From assembly GCA_031287285.1 (NCBI GenBank), contig JAITTC010000109.1, positions 1-19,850 on the forward strand: DNA of 19,850 nt. Reading direction: 5' to 3'. This DNA comes from Christensenellaceae bacterium (GTDB lineage: Bacteria > Bacillota > Clostridia > Christensenellales > UBA1750). Positions within the stretch are counted from its first letter, which is position 1, and each line of letters begins with the position of its first letter. This document shows positions 7,742 through 14,426 of the stretch, piece by piece. A model generated the notes under the pieces. The model searched no databases, was not told the origin of the DNA, and saw only the letters and a list, made by a program, of their open reading frames with translations. A program made the position numbers and the translations under genes.

Positions 7742-8360
7742 ACCGCCTGCCAGGCCGTCGCACCCTCCTCTGCCGCCGCCTTTTTCAATTCCGGGGCGCG
7801 CCGCAGGCTCCCCCGAAGACCCACGCTTGGGGCAGGCTGGGTTCGGGCGGTTGGCGGCCGATAAAGCGAAAACAATGCGGCGGGAAGCTTCCAATCAACC
7901 AAGCCGCGTCCTCGAAAAAGGGCCCGCACCTTCTTCATGCGCGACCTGCCCTTTTTGCCGCCGCCTTGTCCAGTTCCGGGGCGCGCCGCAGGCTCCCCCG
8001 AAGACCCACGCTTGGGGCAGGCTGGGTTCGGGCGGTTGATGGCCGGCAAGGCTCCTGGGGGCCTCGGGCCTCCTTGTGGAACCAGTTCCAGGGCGCGCCA
8101 CGAGACTCCCCCGAAGGCCCCACGCTTGTGGCAGGCTAGGTTCGGGCCATTGACGGACGATATGGCGAAAACAATGCGGCGGGAAGCTTCCAATCAGCCA
8201 AGCTGCGCCCTCAAAAAAGGGCCCGCGTCCACTTTTCATGGCCGCTACCCTTTTTGCCGCCGCCTTGGCCACTTCCGGGGTGCGCCGCAGGGCTCCCCGA
8301 AGACCCACGCTTGGGCTAGGTTGGGTTCATGGGCAGTTGACGGCCGGCAAGGCTCCCGGG

Positions 8361-8420
8361 GCCGCCATGTGGAAGCGGTGATAAACCGCCTTTCAGGCCG
8401 TCGCGCCATCCTCTGCCGCC
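8361..8420 (+). pseudogene. Duplicated 3' end of trkH, shortened copy 3
   Basis: GCCGCCATGTGGAAGCGG and the following stop region recur here, including the post-stop CTTTCAGGCCGTCGCGCC. The 40 bases upstream that copies 1 and 2 share are missing, as if deleted between GC-rich short matches. Confidence 0.85.
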
Positions 8421-8805
8421 GCCTTTTTCAATTTCGGGGCGCGCCGCAGACCTCCCCGAAGGGCCCACGCTTGGGGCAGACTGGGTCCGGGTGGTTGACG
8501 GCCGATAAAGCGAAAACAATGCGGCGGGAAGCTTCCAATCAGCCAAGCTGCGTCCTCGAAAAAGGGCCCGCACCCACTTCACGGCGCCGCCTGCCCCTTT
8601 TGCCGCCGCCTTGGCCACTTCCAGGGCGCGCCGCAGGCCTCCCCGAAGGCCCGCGCTTGGGGCAGGCAGGGTTCATGGGCGGCGCCGGCCGATATGGCGA
8701 AAACAATGCGGCGGGAAGCTTCCAATCAGCCAAGCCGCGCTCTCAAAAAAGGGCCCGCGTCCACTTTTCATGGCCGCTACCCTTTTTGCCGCCGTTTAGA
8801 TGCCC

Positions 8806-9237
8806 CTATCGGTTTTCTTCGCTCAGGCTCAGGTTATAATAGTTCAAGTCCTCGCGCTTTTCAAAGCCTATGGCCTTCCAAAAGCCATTGCCGAGCTCGT
8901 TGTTCTTGAAGCAGACCAGCGCCACCTTCAGGATGCCCTCGGCGCGCAGCGCGCTAAGGGCCTGATCGACCAAACGGCGGCCGAGGTTCTGCCCGCGGAA
9001 GTCCGGATCCACGCAGAGATGATAGATCATGCCGCGCCGCCCGTCGTGCCCGCTGAGGATGCAGCCGGCCGGCCGATCGCCCTCCACAAAGAGGAAGCAG
9101 GACGAGGGATTTTGCCGCAAAAAACGGGCGATGCCCTCGCGGGAATCGTCGAGGCTGCGCATGCCCATGCCGGGAATGCGCTTCCAGAGAGCAAAAATCG
9201 CGTCGTAATCGTTCAGGTTAAGCAGGCGGAGTTCCAT
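8806..9237 (-). CDS. GNAT-family N-acetyltransferase, YpeA-like
   Basis: This 143-residue single-domain acetyltransferase transfers acetyl from acetyl-CoA to an unknown amine. From the N terminus it shows the beta1-alpha1 start MELRLLNLNDYDAIFALW, the strand pair CFLFVEGDRPAGCILSGHDG, and motif A VDPDFRGQNLGRRLVDQAL at about residues 76-94, where RGQNLG binds the pyrophosphate of CoA. The end FWKAIGFEKREDLNYYNLSL is typical of motif B. The sequence GHDGRRGMIYHL and overall length resemble the YpeA group. ATG 9237 has AAGGAG 10 bases upstream. It converges on trkH across the repeat array and is divergent from mazF. Confidence 0.88.
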   Translation of the reverse strand: MELRLLNLNDYDAIFALWKRIPGMGMRSLDDSREGIARFLRQNPSSCFLFVEGDRPAGCILSGHDGRRGMIYHLCVDPDFRGQNLGRRLVDQALSALRAEGILKVALVCFKNNELGNGFWKAIGFEKREDLNYYNLSLSEENR

Positions 9238-9263
9238 GGGCGTTTTCTCCTTAATTTATAATG

Positions 9264-9283
9264 GGCGGCGATTGCGCGCCGCC
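9264..9283. repeat. GC-rich inverted repeat between GNAT and mazF
   Basis: GGCGGCG (9264-9270) pairs with CGCCGCC (9277-9283) around 6 bases. It sits between the divergent starts of the two genes and overlaps the possible mazF -35 region (TTGCGC 9272-9277, TAGTAT 9294-9299, 16-base spacer). Confidence 0.4.
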
Positions 9284-9369
9284 GTTTGGGGAATAGTATA
9301 GACCGGAGGCTGCCGCAGGTCAAGGAAGGAAGACAGGCACGGCTTTGCCCTCTCGCGCATATTCTGCCA

Positions 9370-9444
9370 GGGAGGGGAGGGTTCATCCCGAGGGCCGAAA
9401 GGCAAGGCCCGGGGTAATTCAGGCTCCCCTGAAGGGTGAGCGCA
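9370..9444 (+). promoter_or_regulatory. Possible structured leader of mazF
   Basis: Just before the mazF start are several potential stems: GGGCC-GAAA-GGC with a following GGCCC, and the perfect hairpin TTCAGG-CTCC-CCTGAA (9418-9433). The latter lies next to the likely ribosome binding site GGGTGAG. This could limit translation of the toxin. It does not match any riboswitch class I know. Confidence 0.3.
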
Positions 9445-9810
9445 ATGATTCTGCGCGGAGAAATATACCGTGCGGATTTGACGCCCGTGGTGGGTTCTGA
9501 GCAAGGCGGTGTCCGCCCCGTGCTCGTCATACAAAACAATGTGGGGAATCGCTATAGCCCGACGGTGATCGTGGCTGCCATTACGTCCAAACTGACGAAG
9601 GCCCGCCTGCCGACCCATATCGAGCTTTTGAGCGGGGAAGGCGGCCTGAGCCGCGACTCGGTGGTGCTTGCGGAGCAGATTCGCACCATCGATAAGCAGC
9701 GCCTGCAGCTGCGCATCGGGCTGCTTTCAGACGAAGCGCTTCGGCGCGTGGACGAGGCGCTGCGCATGAGCCTTGCCATAGCGGATCTGCCCGAAGACGA
9801 GGCTGGCTGA
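9445..9810 (+). CDS. mazF: Endoribonuclease toxin MazF (NdoA/PemK family)
   Basis: MazF cleaves single-stranded mRNA at short sequence motifs. The protein has 121 residues from ATG 9445. It shows RGEIYRADLTPVVGSEQGG, RPVLVIQN and NRYSPTVIVAAITSKL, very close to Bacillus NdoA. The catalytic pair known there as R25 and T48 is present here as R24 and T47, so activity is expected. A GTG at 9436 would add three residues but leaves no room for a ribosome binding site; GGTGA five bases before 9445 favours the ATG. No mazE-like antitoxin gene lies directly upstream, where it is usually found, and yitT follows 29 bases downstream. Confidence 0.92.
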   Translation: MILRGEIYRADLTPVVGSEQGGVRPVLVIQNNVGNRYSPTVIVAAITSKLTKARLPTHIELLSGEGGLSRDSVVLAEQIRTIDKQRLQLRIGLLSDEALRRVDEALRMSLAIADLPEDEAG

Positions 9811-9839
9811 TGCGAAAATAGGGGAGGGAGATCGAGCAA

Positions 9840-10703
9840 ATGAGCAAAAGGGCCGCGATGAAGGAGCTTGCGCTGGGGCTTTTGGGCCTTCTCCTGATGG
9901 GTTGTGCCTATACCTTCTTTTTTATGCCCAACCAGATCGCGCCGGGCGGCGTGACCGGCCTGGCGACGATTCTGCACCTGCTGCTTGGCTTCCCCGTTGG
10001 CCTAACGGCCGCGCTGATCAACATTCCCCTTTTCGTGGTGGGCTGGCGAAGCATGGGGCGAGGGTTTGCCATCCGATCCCTCGTCGCCATGCTGCTCCTT
10101 TCGGTGCTGCTCGACAGCCTGCCGAAAATCGCTCTCACGCAGGACAGGCTCCTGGCGGTCGGCCTGGGCGGCGGGCTGCTCGGAGTCGGCCTTTCCCTCG
10201 TGGTGCGGGCGAACGCCACGACCGGCGGCTCCGACCTTGCCGCCGCCATGCTGGCGCGGCTCTTCCCGGGCGTCGGCTTCGGGAACCTGCTCTTCTTCAT
10301 CGAGGCTTGCGTGGTCGGCTTTTCGGCGCTGACCCTCGGGCCTGAGGCCACGCTCTACGCCGTGGTGTCCATCCTCCTTTCGTCAAAGATCGTGGACGCC
10401 GCACAGTCTGGCCTTCGCGAGGGGCGGCTCTTCTTCATCATCAGCGAAAGGCCGGATGAAATCAGCCGCGCCGTGATGGAGGAGCTCCACCATGGCGTCA
10501 CGCTGATCGACGGAAGGGGAGCCTATTCGGGGGCAAGCAAGCCCCTTTTATTCTGCGTGGTGGAACGGGCCCAGGTTTACCCCCTCAGGCGGCTCGTGGC
10601 GGGCATCGACCCCCAGGCCTTCATCGTGCTGACCAGCGCCAACGAGATCCTGGGCGAGGGCTTTCGGCACATCCTGCCGCCGAAGGGCTCGGGGATGCAA
10701 TAG
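9840..10703 (+). CDS. YitT-family membrane protein (DUF161/DUF2179)
   Basis: This 287-residue protein has about five to six membrane segments in residues 8-175, including the family signature FFFMPNQIAPGGVTGLATI at about 26-44 and TTGGSDLAAAML at about 127. A soluble C-terminal DUF2179 domain (about residues 200-280) carries the usual GVTLIDGRGAYSG and AFIVLTSANEILGEGF. The transported substrate and role of the family are not established. GGGAGG is 14 bases before ATG 9840. It is probably cotranscribed with mazF. Its last 87 bases recur 600 bp downstream. Confidence 0.92.
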   Translation: MSKRAAMKELALGLLGLLLMGCAYTFFFMPNQIAPGGVTGLATILHLLLGFPVGLTAALINIPLFVVGWRSMGRGFAIRSLVAMLLLSVLLDSLPKIALTQDRLLAVGLGGGLLGVGLSLVVRANATTGGSDLAAAMLARLFPGVGFGNLLFFIEACVVGFSALTLGPEATLYAVVSILLSSKIVDAAQSGLREGRLFFIISERPDEISRAVMEELHHGVTLIDGRGAYSGASKPLLFCVVERAQVYPLRRLVAGIDPQAFIVLTSANEILGEGFRHILPPKGSGMQ

Positions 10704-10835
10704 AGTCCCTCTCAAGTCTTAGAAAGATCCCCTGCCCGCCCGCGAACGGCGTGAGCGGCGCCAAGGGCGAGGCCGATGGCTGCGCTGAAGTTAGGCTAAT
10801 GAAGATAGCCCCTTTCCACGCGGTGAGGGCCTCTC

Positions 10836-10875
10836 GTCATTGCGATTGCCGCGTCGCTCTGCTCCTCGCAATGAC
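10836..10875 (-). repeat. 40-bp short REP element
   Basis: Read on the minus strand it begins GTCATTGCGAGGAGC and ends CAATCGCAATGAC, so the ends are inverted copies of each other. The same 40-bp form recurs at 16868-16907, 17140-17179 and 17552-17591. Confidence 0.85.
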
Positions 10876-10895
10876 GATGTCGCACTGCCTTTTCC

Positions 10896-10996
10896 GTCAT
10901 TGCGAACGGCAGTGAAGCAATCCAGCGTTCTCCTTTTTCAAGAAGCCTTTGCACGTACTTGCTGGATTGCTTCGTCGCTTCGCTCCTCGCAATGAC
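10896..10996 (+). repeat. REPIN-like element 1
   Basis: Two REP sequences face each other: GTCATTGCGA...AAGCAATCCAGC at the left end and GCTGGATTGCTTCG...TCGCAATGAC at the right, around a 40-base spacer. The 101-bp unit could fold into one long hairpin. Confidence 0.85.
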
Positions 10997-11015
10997 GATA
11001 TCGCACTGCCTTTCC

Positions 11016-11116
11016 GTCATTGCGAGCGGCAGTGAAGCAATCCAGCGTCCTCCTTTTTGAAGAAGCCTTTGCACGTACTTGCTGGATTGCTTCGTCGCTT
11101 CGCTCCTCGCAATGAC
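11016..11116 (+). repeat. REPIN-like element 2
   Basis: This is a near-identical copy of the element at 10896-10996, exactly 120 bp downstream, with only a few base changes (for example GAACGG to GAGCGG). The linker between the two units is repeated in part as well, so this is a recent tandem duplication. Confidence 0.85.
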
Positions 11117-11220
11117 GGCGAAGCAATCCAGATCGTCCCCGCTTGCGCGGGGAAGGCCGACCTTTCAAACAAGGACTTTGCCCTGCGCGAGAATCATCCC
11201 TGCCCAGCCGGCGACGCTTC

Positions 11221-11313
11221 GCCTTCATGGTGTTGACCGGCGCCAACGAGATCCTGAGCGAGGGCTTTCGGCACATCCTGCCGCCGAAGGGCTCGGGGAT
11301 GCAATAGAGTCCC
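11221..11313 (+). pseudogene. Duplicated 3' end of the yitT gene
   Basis: These 93 bases match 10617-10709 with only four substitutions and no gaps. They keep the reading frame of the last 28 codons, the stop codon and the bases just after it. The duplicate lies on the far side of the REPIN pair, so the 3' end appears as direct repeats flanking about 510 bp. It has no start signal. Confidence 0.93.
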
Positions 11314-11378
11314 CCCCCCCCAATCCATAGAAGGACTTCTTTTCAGGGACGCTGCAGGCATCCCGCAGGCCCTGCTTT

Positions 11379-12485
11379 TCAGCCCATCAACCTGGTCAAA
11401 ATGGCATTCATCACGGGCAAGCCCTTCGCGGTCAGCCTTGCGCGGCGGCCGTCGAGGGCCGCAAACCCGGCCAGCTCTAAGGCCTTTAAGCCCTCTTCAT
11501 AGCGCGCAAAGGCCTTTTCGCTTAAAACCACGCCGTCCATCTTGCGAAGGCCCAGCATGATCTCTTCAAAGCAGATCTCCTCTTCGCTCAAAATCTGGCG
11601 CTCGGTTTCGGGGCTTTTTCCGCCCTTAAGGGCCGCAAAATAGCCGTCAAGGCTCTGCGCATTGGCAAAGCGCGCATCGCCTGCCAGCGAATGCGCGGCG
11701 CAGCCAAGGCCCAGGTACTCGCCGCGGTTCCAGTAGCCCAGGTTGTGCCTGCTCTCAAAGCCCGGCAGCGCGTAGTTCGAGATTTCATAGCGCCGAAGGC
11801 CCCCCTCGGCCAGGATTTCGCCGGCCAGGTCAAAAAACGCAAGCTCTTCGTCCTCGCTTGGCAGGGCAAGCTCGCCCCTTTTTAGGCTTTGGCCAAAGGG
11901 CGTAGCCTCTTCGATGGTCAGGTTATAGCAAGAGATATGGGGCAGCCCAAGCCGCAAAAGAAGGCGCAGGCTCTCTTCAAAGTCGCCAAGGCTTTGGCCC
12001 GGCAGAGCATACATCAAATCGGCCGAAATATTCAAAAAACCGGCCTCTTTTGCCCAGTTTACGGCCGAAACGATGTCGTTCCCCTGATGAATGCGCCCAA
12101 TGGCCCGAAGGAGCCTATCTTGCGCCGCCTGCGCCCCGAGCGAGAGCCGATTCGCCCCAAGGGAAGCAGCGGCGCGCAGCCACTGCGGGCTGAGCGTGCC
12201 CGGGTTTGCCTCCAGGGTGATTTCAGCGCCCTCTTGAATGCGGAAGTGGCGGCGCAGCCCCTTAAAAAGGCGCTCGAGCTCGGCGATTGGCAAAAGCGAG
12301 GGCGTCCCCCCGCCAAAGAACACGGAGCCGATCTCTTTTGGCCCAAATTCATCGCTTTTTTGCTCCATTTCGCGCAGCAATGCCCCCACATAGCGGCCAA
12401 TCTCCCCTTCCCGCCCCGGGAAGGAAACAAAGTCGCAGTAGGGGCATTTTCTCTTGCAAAAAGGGAGGTGCAAATAGAGCATCAT
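11379..12485 (-). CDS. hemW: Haem chaperone HemW (radical SAM family)
   Basis: HemW binds haem and delivers it to membrane proteins; it is related to the anaerobic coproporphyrinogen oxidase HemN but lacks that activity. The 368 residues start at ATG 12485 (12482 also possible). The iron-sulfur motif C10-x3-C14-x2-C17 is in CKRKCPYCDF. GGGTPSLL (SAM-binding glycines) is near residue 60, and the HemW-type HNLGYW is near residue 257. Length and the lack of HemN's N-terminal extension favour HemW. An open frame continues upstream to 12827, but that part lies over lepA and is not coding. It follows lepA by 26 bases, a common Firmicute order. Confidence 0.92.
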   Translation of the reverse strand: MMLYLHLPFCKRKCPYCDFVSFPGREGEIGRYVGALLREMEQKSDEFGPKEIGSVFFGGGTPSLLPIAELERLFKGLRRHFRIQEGAEITLEANPGTLSPQWLRAAASLGANRLSLGAQAAQDRLLRAIGRIHQGNDIVSAVNWAKEAGFLNISADLMYALPGQSLGDFEESLRLLLRLGLPHISCYNLTIEEATPFGQSLKRGELALPSEDEELAFFDLAGEILAEGGLRRYEISNYALPGFESRHNLGYWNRGEYLGLGCAAHSLAGDARFANAQSLDGYFAALKGGKSPETERQILSEEEICFEEIMLGLRKMDGVVLSEKAFARYEEGLKALELAGFAALDGRRARLTAKGLPVMNAILTRLMG

Positions 12486-12511
12486 GGGCTTTTCTTCCCC
12501 ATCTTTTCGGT

Positions 12512-14314
12512 TTAATCGGCCTTGAGCACGGCGATGAAGGCCTCGGAGGGCAGCTCCACGCTGCCGAGGGTGCGCATCCGCTTTTTGCCCTCCTTTTGCT
12601 TTTCGAGGAGCTTCTTCTTGCGCGTGATGTCGCCGCCGTAGCACTTGGCCAGAACGTCCTTGCGCATGGCCTTGACGGTTTCCCTGGCGATGATCTTGCC
12701 GCCGATTGCAGCCTGAATCGGGATTTCGAAGAGCTGGCGCGGGATGACCTCCTTGAGCTTTTCGGCTACCGCCCTTCCGCGCGGGTAGGCCCTGTCGCGG
12801 TGCACGATGGTCGAGAGCGCGTCGCAAAGCTCGCCGTTGAGGAGCATGTCGAGCTTTACGAGCTCCGAGCGCTGGGTGCCGCTCAGCTCATAGTCGAACG
12901 AGGCATAGCCGCGCGAGCGGGACTTGAGCTGGTCGAAAAAGTCGTAGATGATCTCGTTGAGGGGCAGGTCATAATGCAGCTGCACCCGGGTTTTGTCGAT
13001 ATACTGCATATCGCGGAAGGTGCCGCGCTTTTCTTGGCAAAGCTCCATCACCGCGCCCACATAGTCGCTGGGCGTAAAGATCTGCGCCTTGACCATGGGC
13101 TCCTCCATGTACTCGATCTCGGAAGGATCCGGCAGGTTCGATGGGTTATCGATCGAAAGCTCGCTGCCGCTATGCAAAACCACCTTGTAGATGACCGAGG
13201 GCGCCGTGGTGATGAGGTCGAGGTCGAATTCCCTCTCGAGTCTTTCTTGAATGACTTCCATGTGCAGCAGGCCCAAAAAGCCGGCGCGGAAGCCAAAGCC
13301 CAGGGCCATCGAGGTTTCTGGCTCGAACGAGAGAGAAGCGTCGTTGAGCTTGAGCTTTTCAAGCGCGTCGCGCAGGGCGTCGTAGGCGGAGCCATCCGCC
13401 GGGTAGATGCCGCAGAAGACCATGGGCTGCACCTGCTTGTAGCCCGGCAGCATCTCGCTCGCGGGATTGTGGTCCAAGGTGATGGTATCGCCCACGCGGG
13501 TCTGCGAAACCTCCTTGATCGAGGCGCAAAGATAGCCCACCTCCCCGGCCGAAAGCTCCTCGCAGGGGCTCAGGCGGCCGGGCAAGAAGAAGCCAAGCTC
13601 GGTCACCTCAAAGGCGCCGCCGGTGCTCATCATGCGGATGGTATCGCCCTGCCGCACGCGCCCCTCGGCGATGCGCACGAAGGAGACCGCGCCCTTGTAA
13701 TTATCGTACAGGCTATCGAAGATGAGGGCCTTCAGGGGTCGATTGGCGTCGCCTTTAGGCGCCGGGATGCGCTGAACGACCGCTTCGAGCACCTCTTCAA
13801 TGCCGATGCCCTGCTTGGCCGAAACCAGCGGGGCGCTGGACGCGTCCAGGCCGATGACCTCCTCGATTTCCGCGCGAACCTCTTCGGGCCTTGCCGAGGG
13901 AAGGTCGATCTTGTTGATGACGGGGACGACCTCCAGATCGTGCTCGAGCGCCATGTAGACGTTGGCCAGGGTCTGCGCCTCGATGCCCTGGCTCGCGTCC
14001 ACGACCAGGATCGCGCCGTCGCAGGCGGCGAGCGCGCGGGAAACCTCGTAACTGAAGTCAACATGGCCCGGGGTGTCGATCAGGTTCAGCTCGTATTCCT
14101 GCCCGTTCTTGGCCTTATAGGGCATCCGCACGGCCTGGGACTTGATCGTAATCCCCCTCTCGCGCTCCAGATCCATGGTGTCGAGCACCTGCTCGGTCAT
14201 ATCCCTGGACGAAAGCACGCCGGTGAACTCGATGAGCCGGTCGGCCAGGGTGGACTTGCCGTGGTCGATATGCGCGATGATGCAGAAATTGCGGATATTT
14301 TCCTTGCTGTTCAA
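12512..14314 (-). CDS. lepA: Elongation factor 4 (LepA), ribosome-associated GTPase
   Basis: LepA is a translational GTPase that acts on the ribosome in initiation and under ionic stress. The 600 residues show G1 AHIDHGKST (14-22), G2 RGITIKS (53-59), G3 DTPGH (80-84) and G4 NKID (134-137). The EF-G-like domains follow, and the LepA-specific C-terminal domain includes GGKIIARETVKAMRKDVLAK and GDITRKKKLLEKQKEGKKRM. The start codon is TTG at 14314, supported by GGAGGA about 8 bases upstream and by the conserved N terminus; no in-frame ATG fits. The start may lower expression. It lies between the MATE gene (112-base gap) and hemW (26-base gap). Confidence 0.96.
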   Translation of the reverse strand: MNSKENIRNFCIIAHIDHGKSTLADRLIEFTGVLSSRDMTEQVLDTMDLERERGITIKSQAVRMPYKAKNGQEYELNLIDTPGHVDFSYEVSRALAACDGAILVVDASQGIEAQTLANVYMALEHDLEVVPVINKIDLPSARPEEVRAEIEEVIGLDASSAPLVSAKQGIGIEEVLEAVVQRIPAPKGDANRPLKALIFDSLYDNYKGAVSFVRIAEGRVRQGDTIRMMSTGGAFEVTELGFFLPGRLSPCEELSAGEVGYLCASIKEVSQTRVGDTITLDHNPASEMLPGYKQVQPMVFCGIYPADGSAYDALRDALEKLKLNDASLSFEPETSMALGFGFRAGFLGLLHMEVIQERLEREFDLDLITTAPSVIYKVVLHSGSELSIDNPSNLPDPSEIEYMEEPMVKAQIFTPSDYVGAVMELCQEKRGTFRDMQYIDKTRVQLHYDLPLNEIIYDFFDQLKSRSRGYASFDYELSGTQRSELVKLDMLLNGELCDALSTIVHRDRAYPRGRAVAEKLKEVIPRQLFEIPIQAAIGGKIIARETVKAMRKDVLAKCYGGDITRKKKLLEKQKEGKKRMRTLGSVELPSEAFIAVLKAD

Positions 14315-14381
14315 GCTTTGCGTCCTCCATAGGGCAGCGAAAGGCCCTAAATCTTCAAAAATCAGCTCTGGTTCCTCTTAT

Positions 14382-14408
14382 AGTATAGCCTTTCGGCCTC
14401 AAAATCAA
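14382..14408 (-). promoter_or_regulatory. Possible promoter for lepA-hemW
   Basis: TTGATT (14408-14403) and TATACT (14387-14382) lie in the gap after the MATE gene. The spacing is only 15 bases, so it may be weak; an overlapping TATAAG could also serve as -10. Confidence 0.35.
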
Positions 14409-14426
14409 GAAAAAGCCTCTTGGAAC

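Larger units (their letters stand above)
7541..8797. repeat. Mosaic repeat array between trkH and the GNAT gene
   Basis: Seven diverged copies of a core of about 75 bp (marked by CCCACGCTTGGGGCAGGC) start near 7589, 7789, 7973, 8084, 8271, 8431 and 8617. Copies 2, 4, 6 and 7 run into a second element of about 70 bp (marked by CAATGCGGCGGGAAGCTTCC) at about 7862-7930, 8160-8229, 8505-8573 and 8693-8760. Copies 1, 3 and 5 instead end in GGCCGGCAAGGCTCC. Segments derived from the trkH 3' end separate some copies. Long open frames cross the array on both strands, but they follow the repeats, lack ribosome binding sites and resemble no protein, so I call none. Confidence 0.9.
10704..11378. other. 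Repeat-filled convergent gap between yitT and hemW
   Basis: There is no gene of its own. The stretch holds one short REP (10836-10875), two tandem REPIN-like elements, a partial REP near 11118-11131, a copy of the yitT 3' end and an 11-base C run (11311-11321). Open frames here only translate the REP repeat and are not genes. No clear terminator was seen for either flanking gene. Confidence 0.8.

Noticed and set aside
7937..8839. 300-codon plus-strand open frame (and similar ones on the minus strand) in the trkH downstream region
   Set aside because: They consist of the translated DNA repeats, have no ribosome binding site and change frame between repeats.
9370..9444. Glycine riboswitch before mazF
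   Set aside because: Some short stretches (GCCGAAAGGCAAGG, TTCAGG) look similar, but the conserved core does not align and the downstream gene does not fit.
11130..11170. CRISPR-like sequence CGTCCCCGCTTGCGCGGGGA
   Set aside because: A single copy only, no regular spacers and no cas genes.
12486..12827. N-terminal extension of HemW by 114 residues
   Set aside because: The extension overlaps lepA, is arginine-rich and not protein-like, and the conserved HemW start MMLYLHLPF lies at 12485.
12287..14332. 681-codon plus-strand open frame
   Set aside because: It lies opposite lepA, whose protein is complete and strongly conserved; the frame is a by-product of GC-rich codon use.
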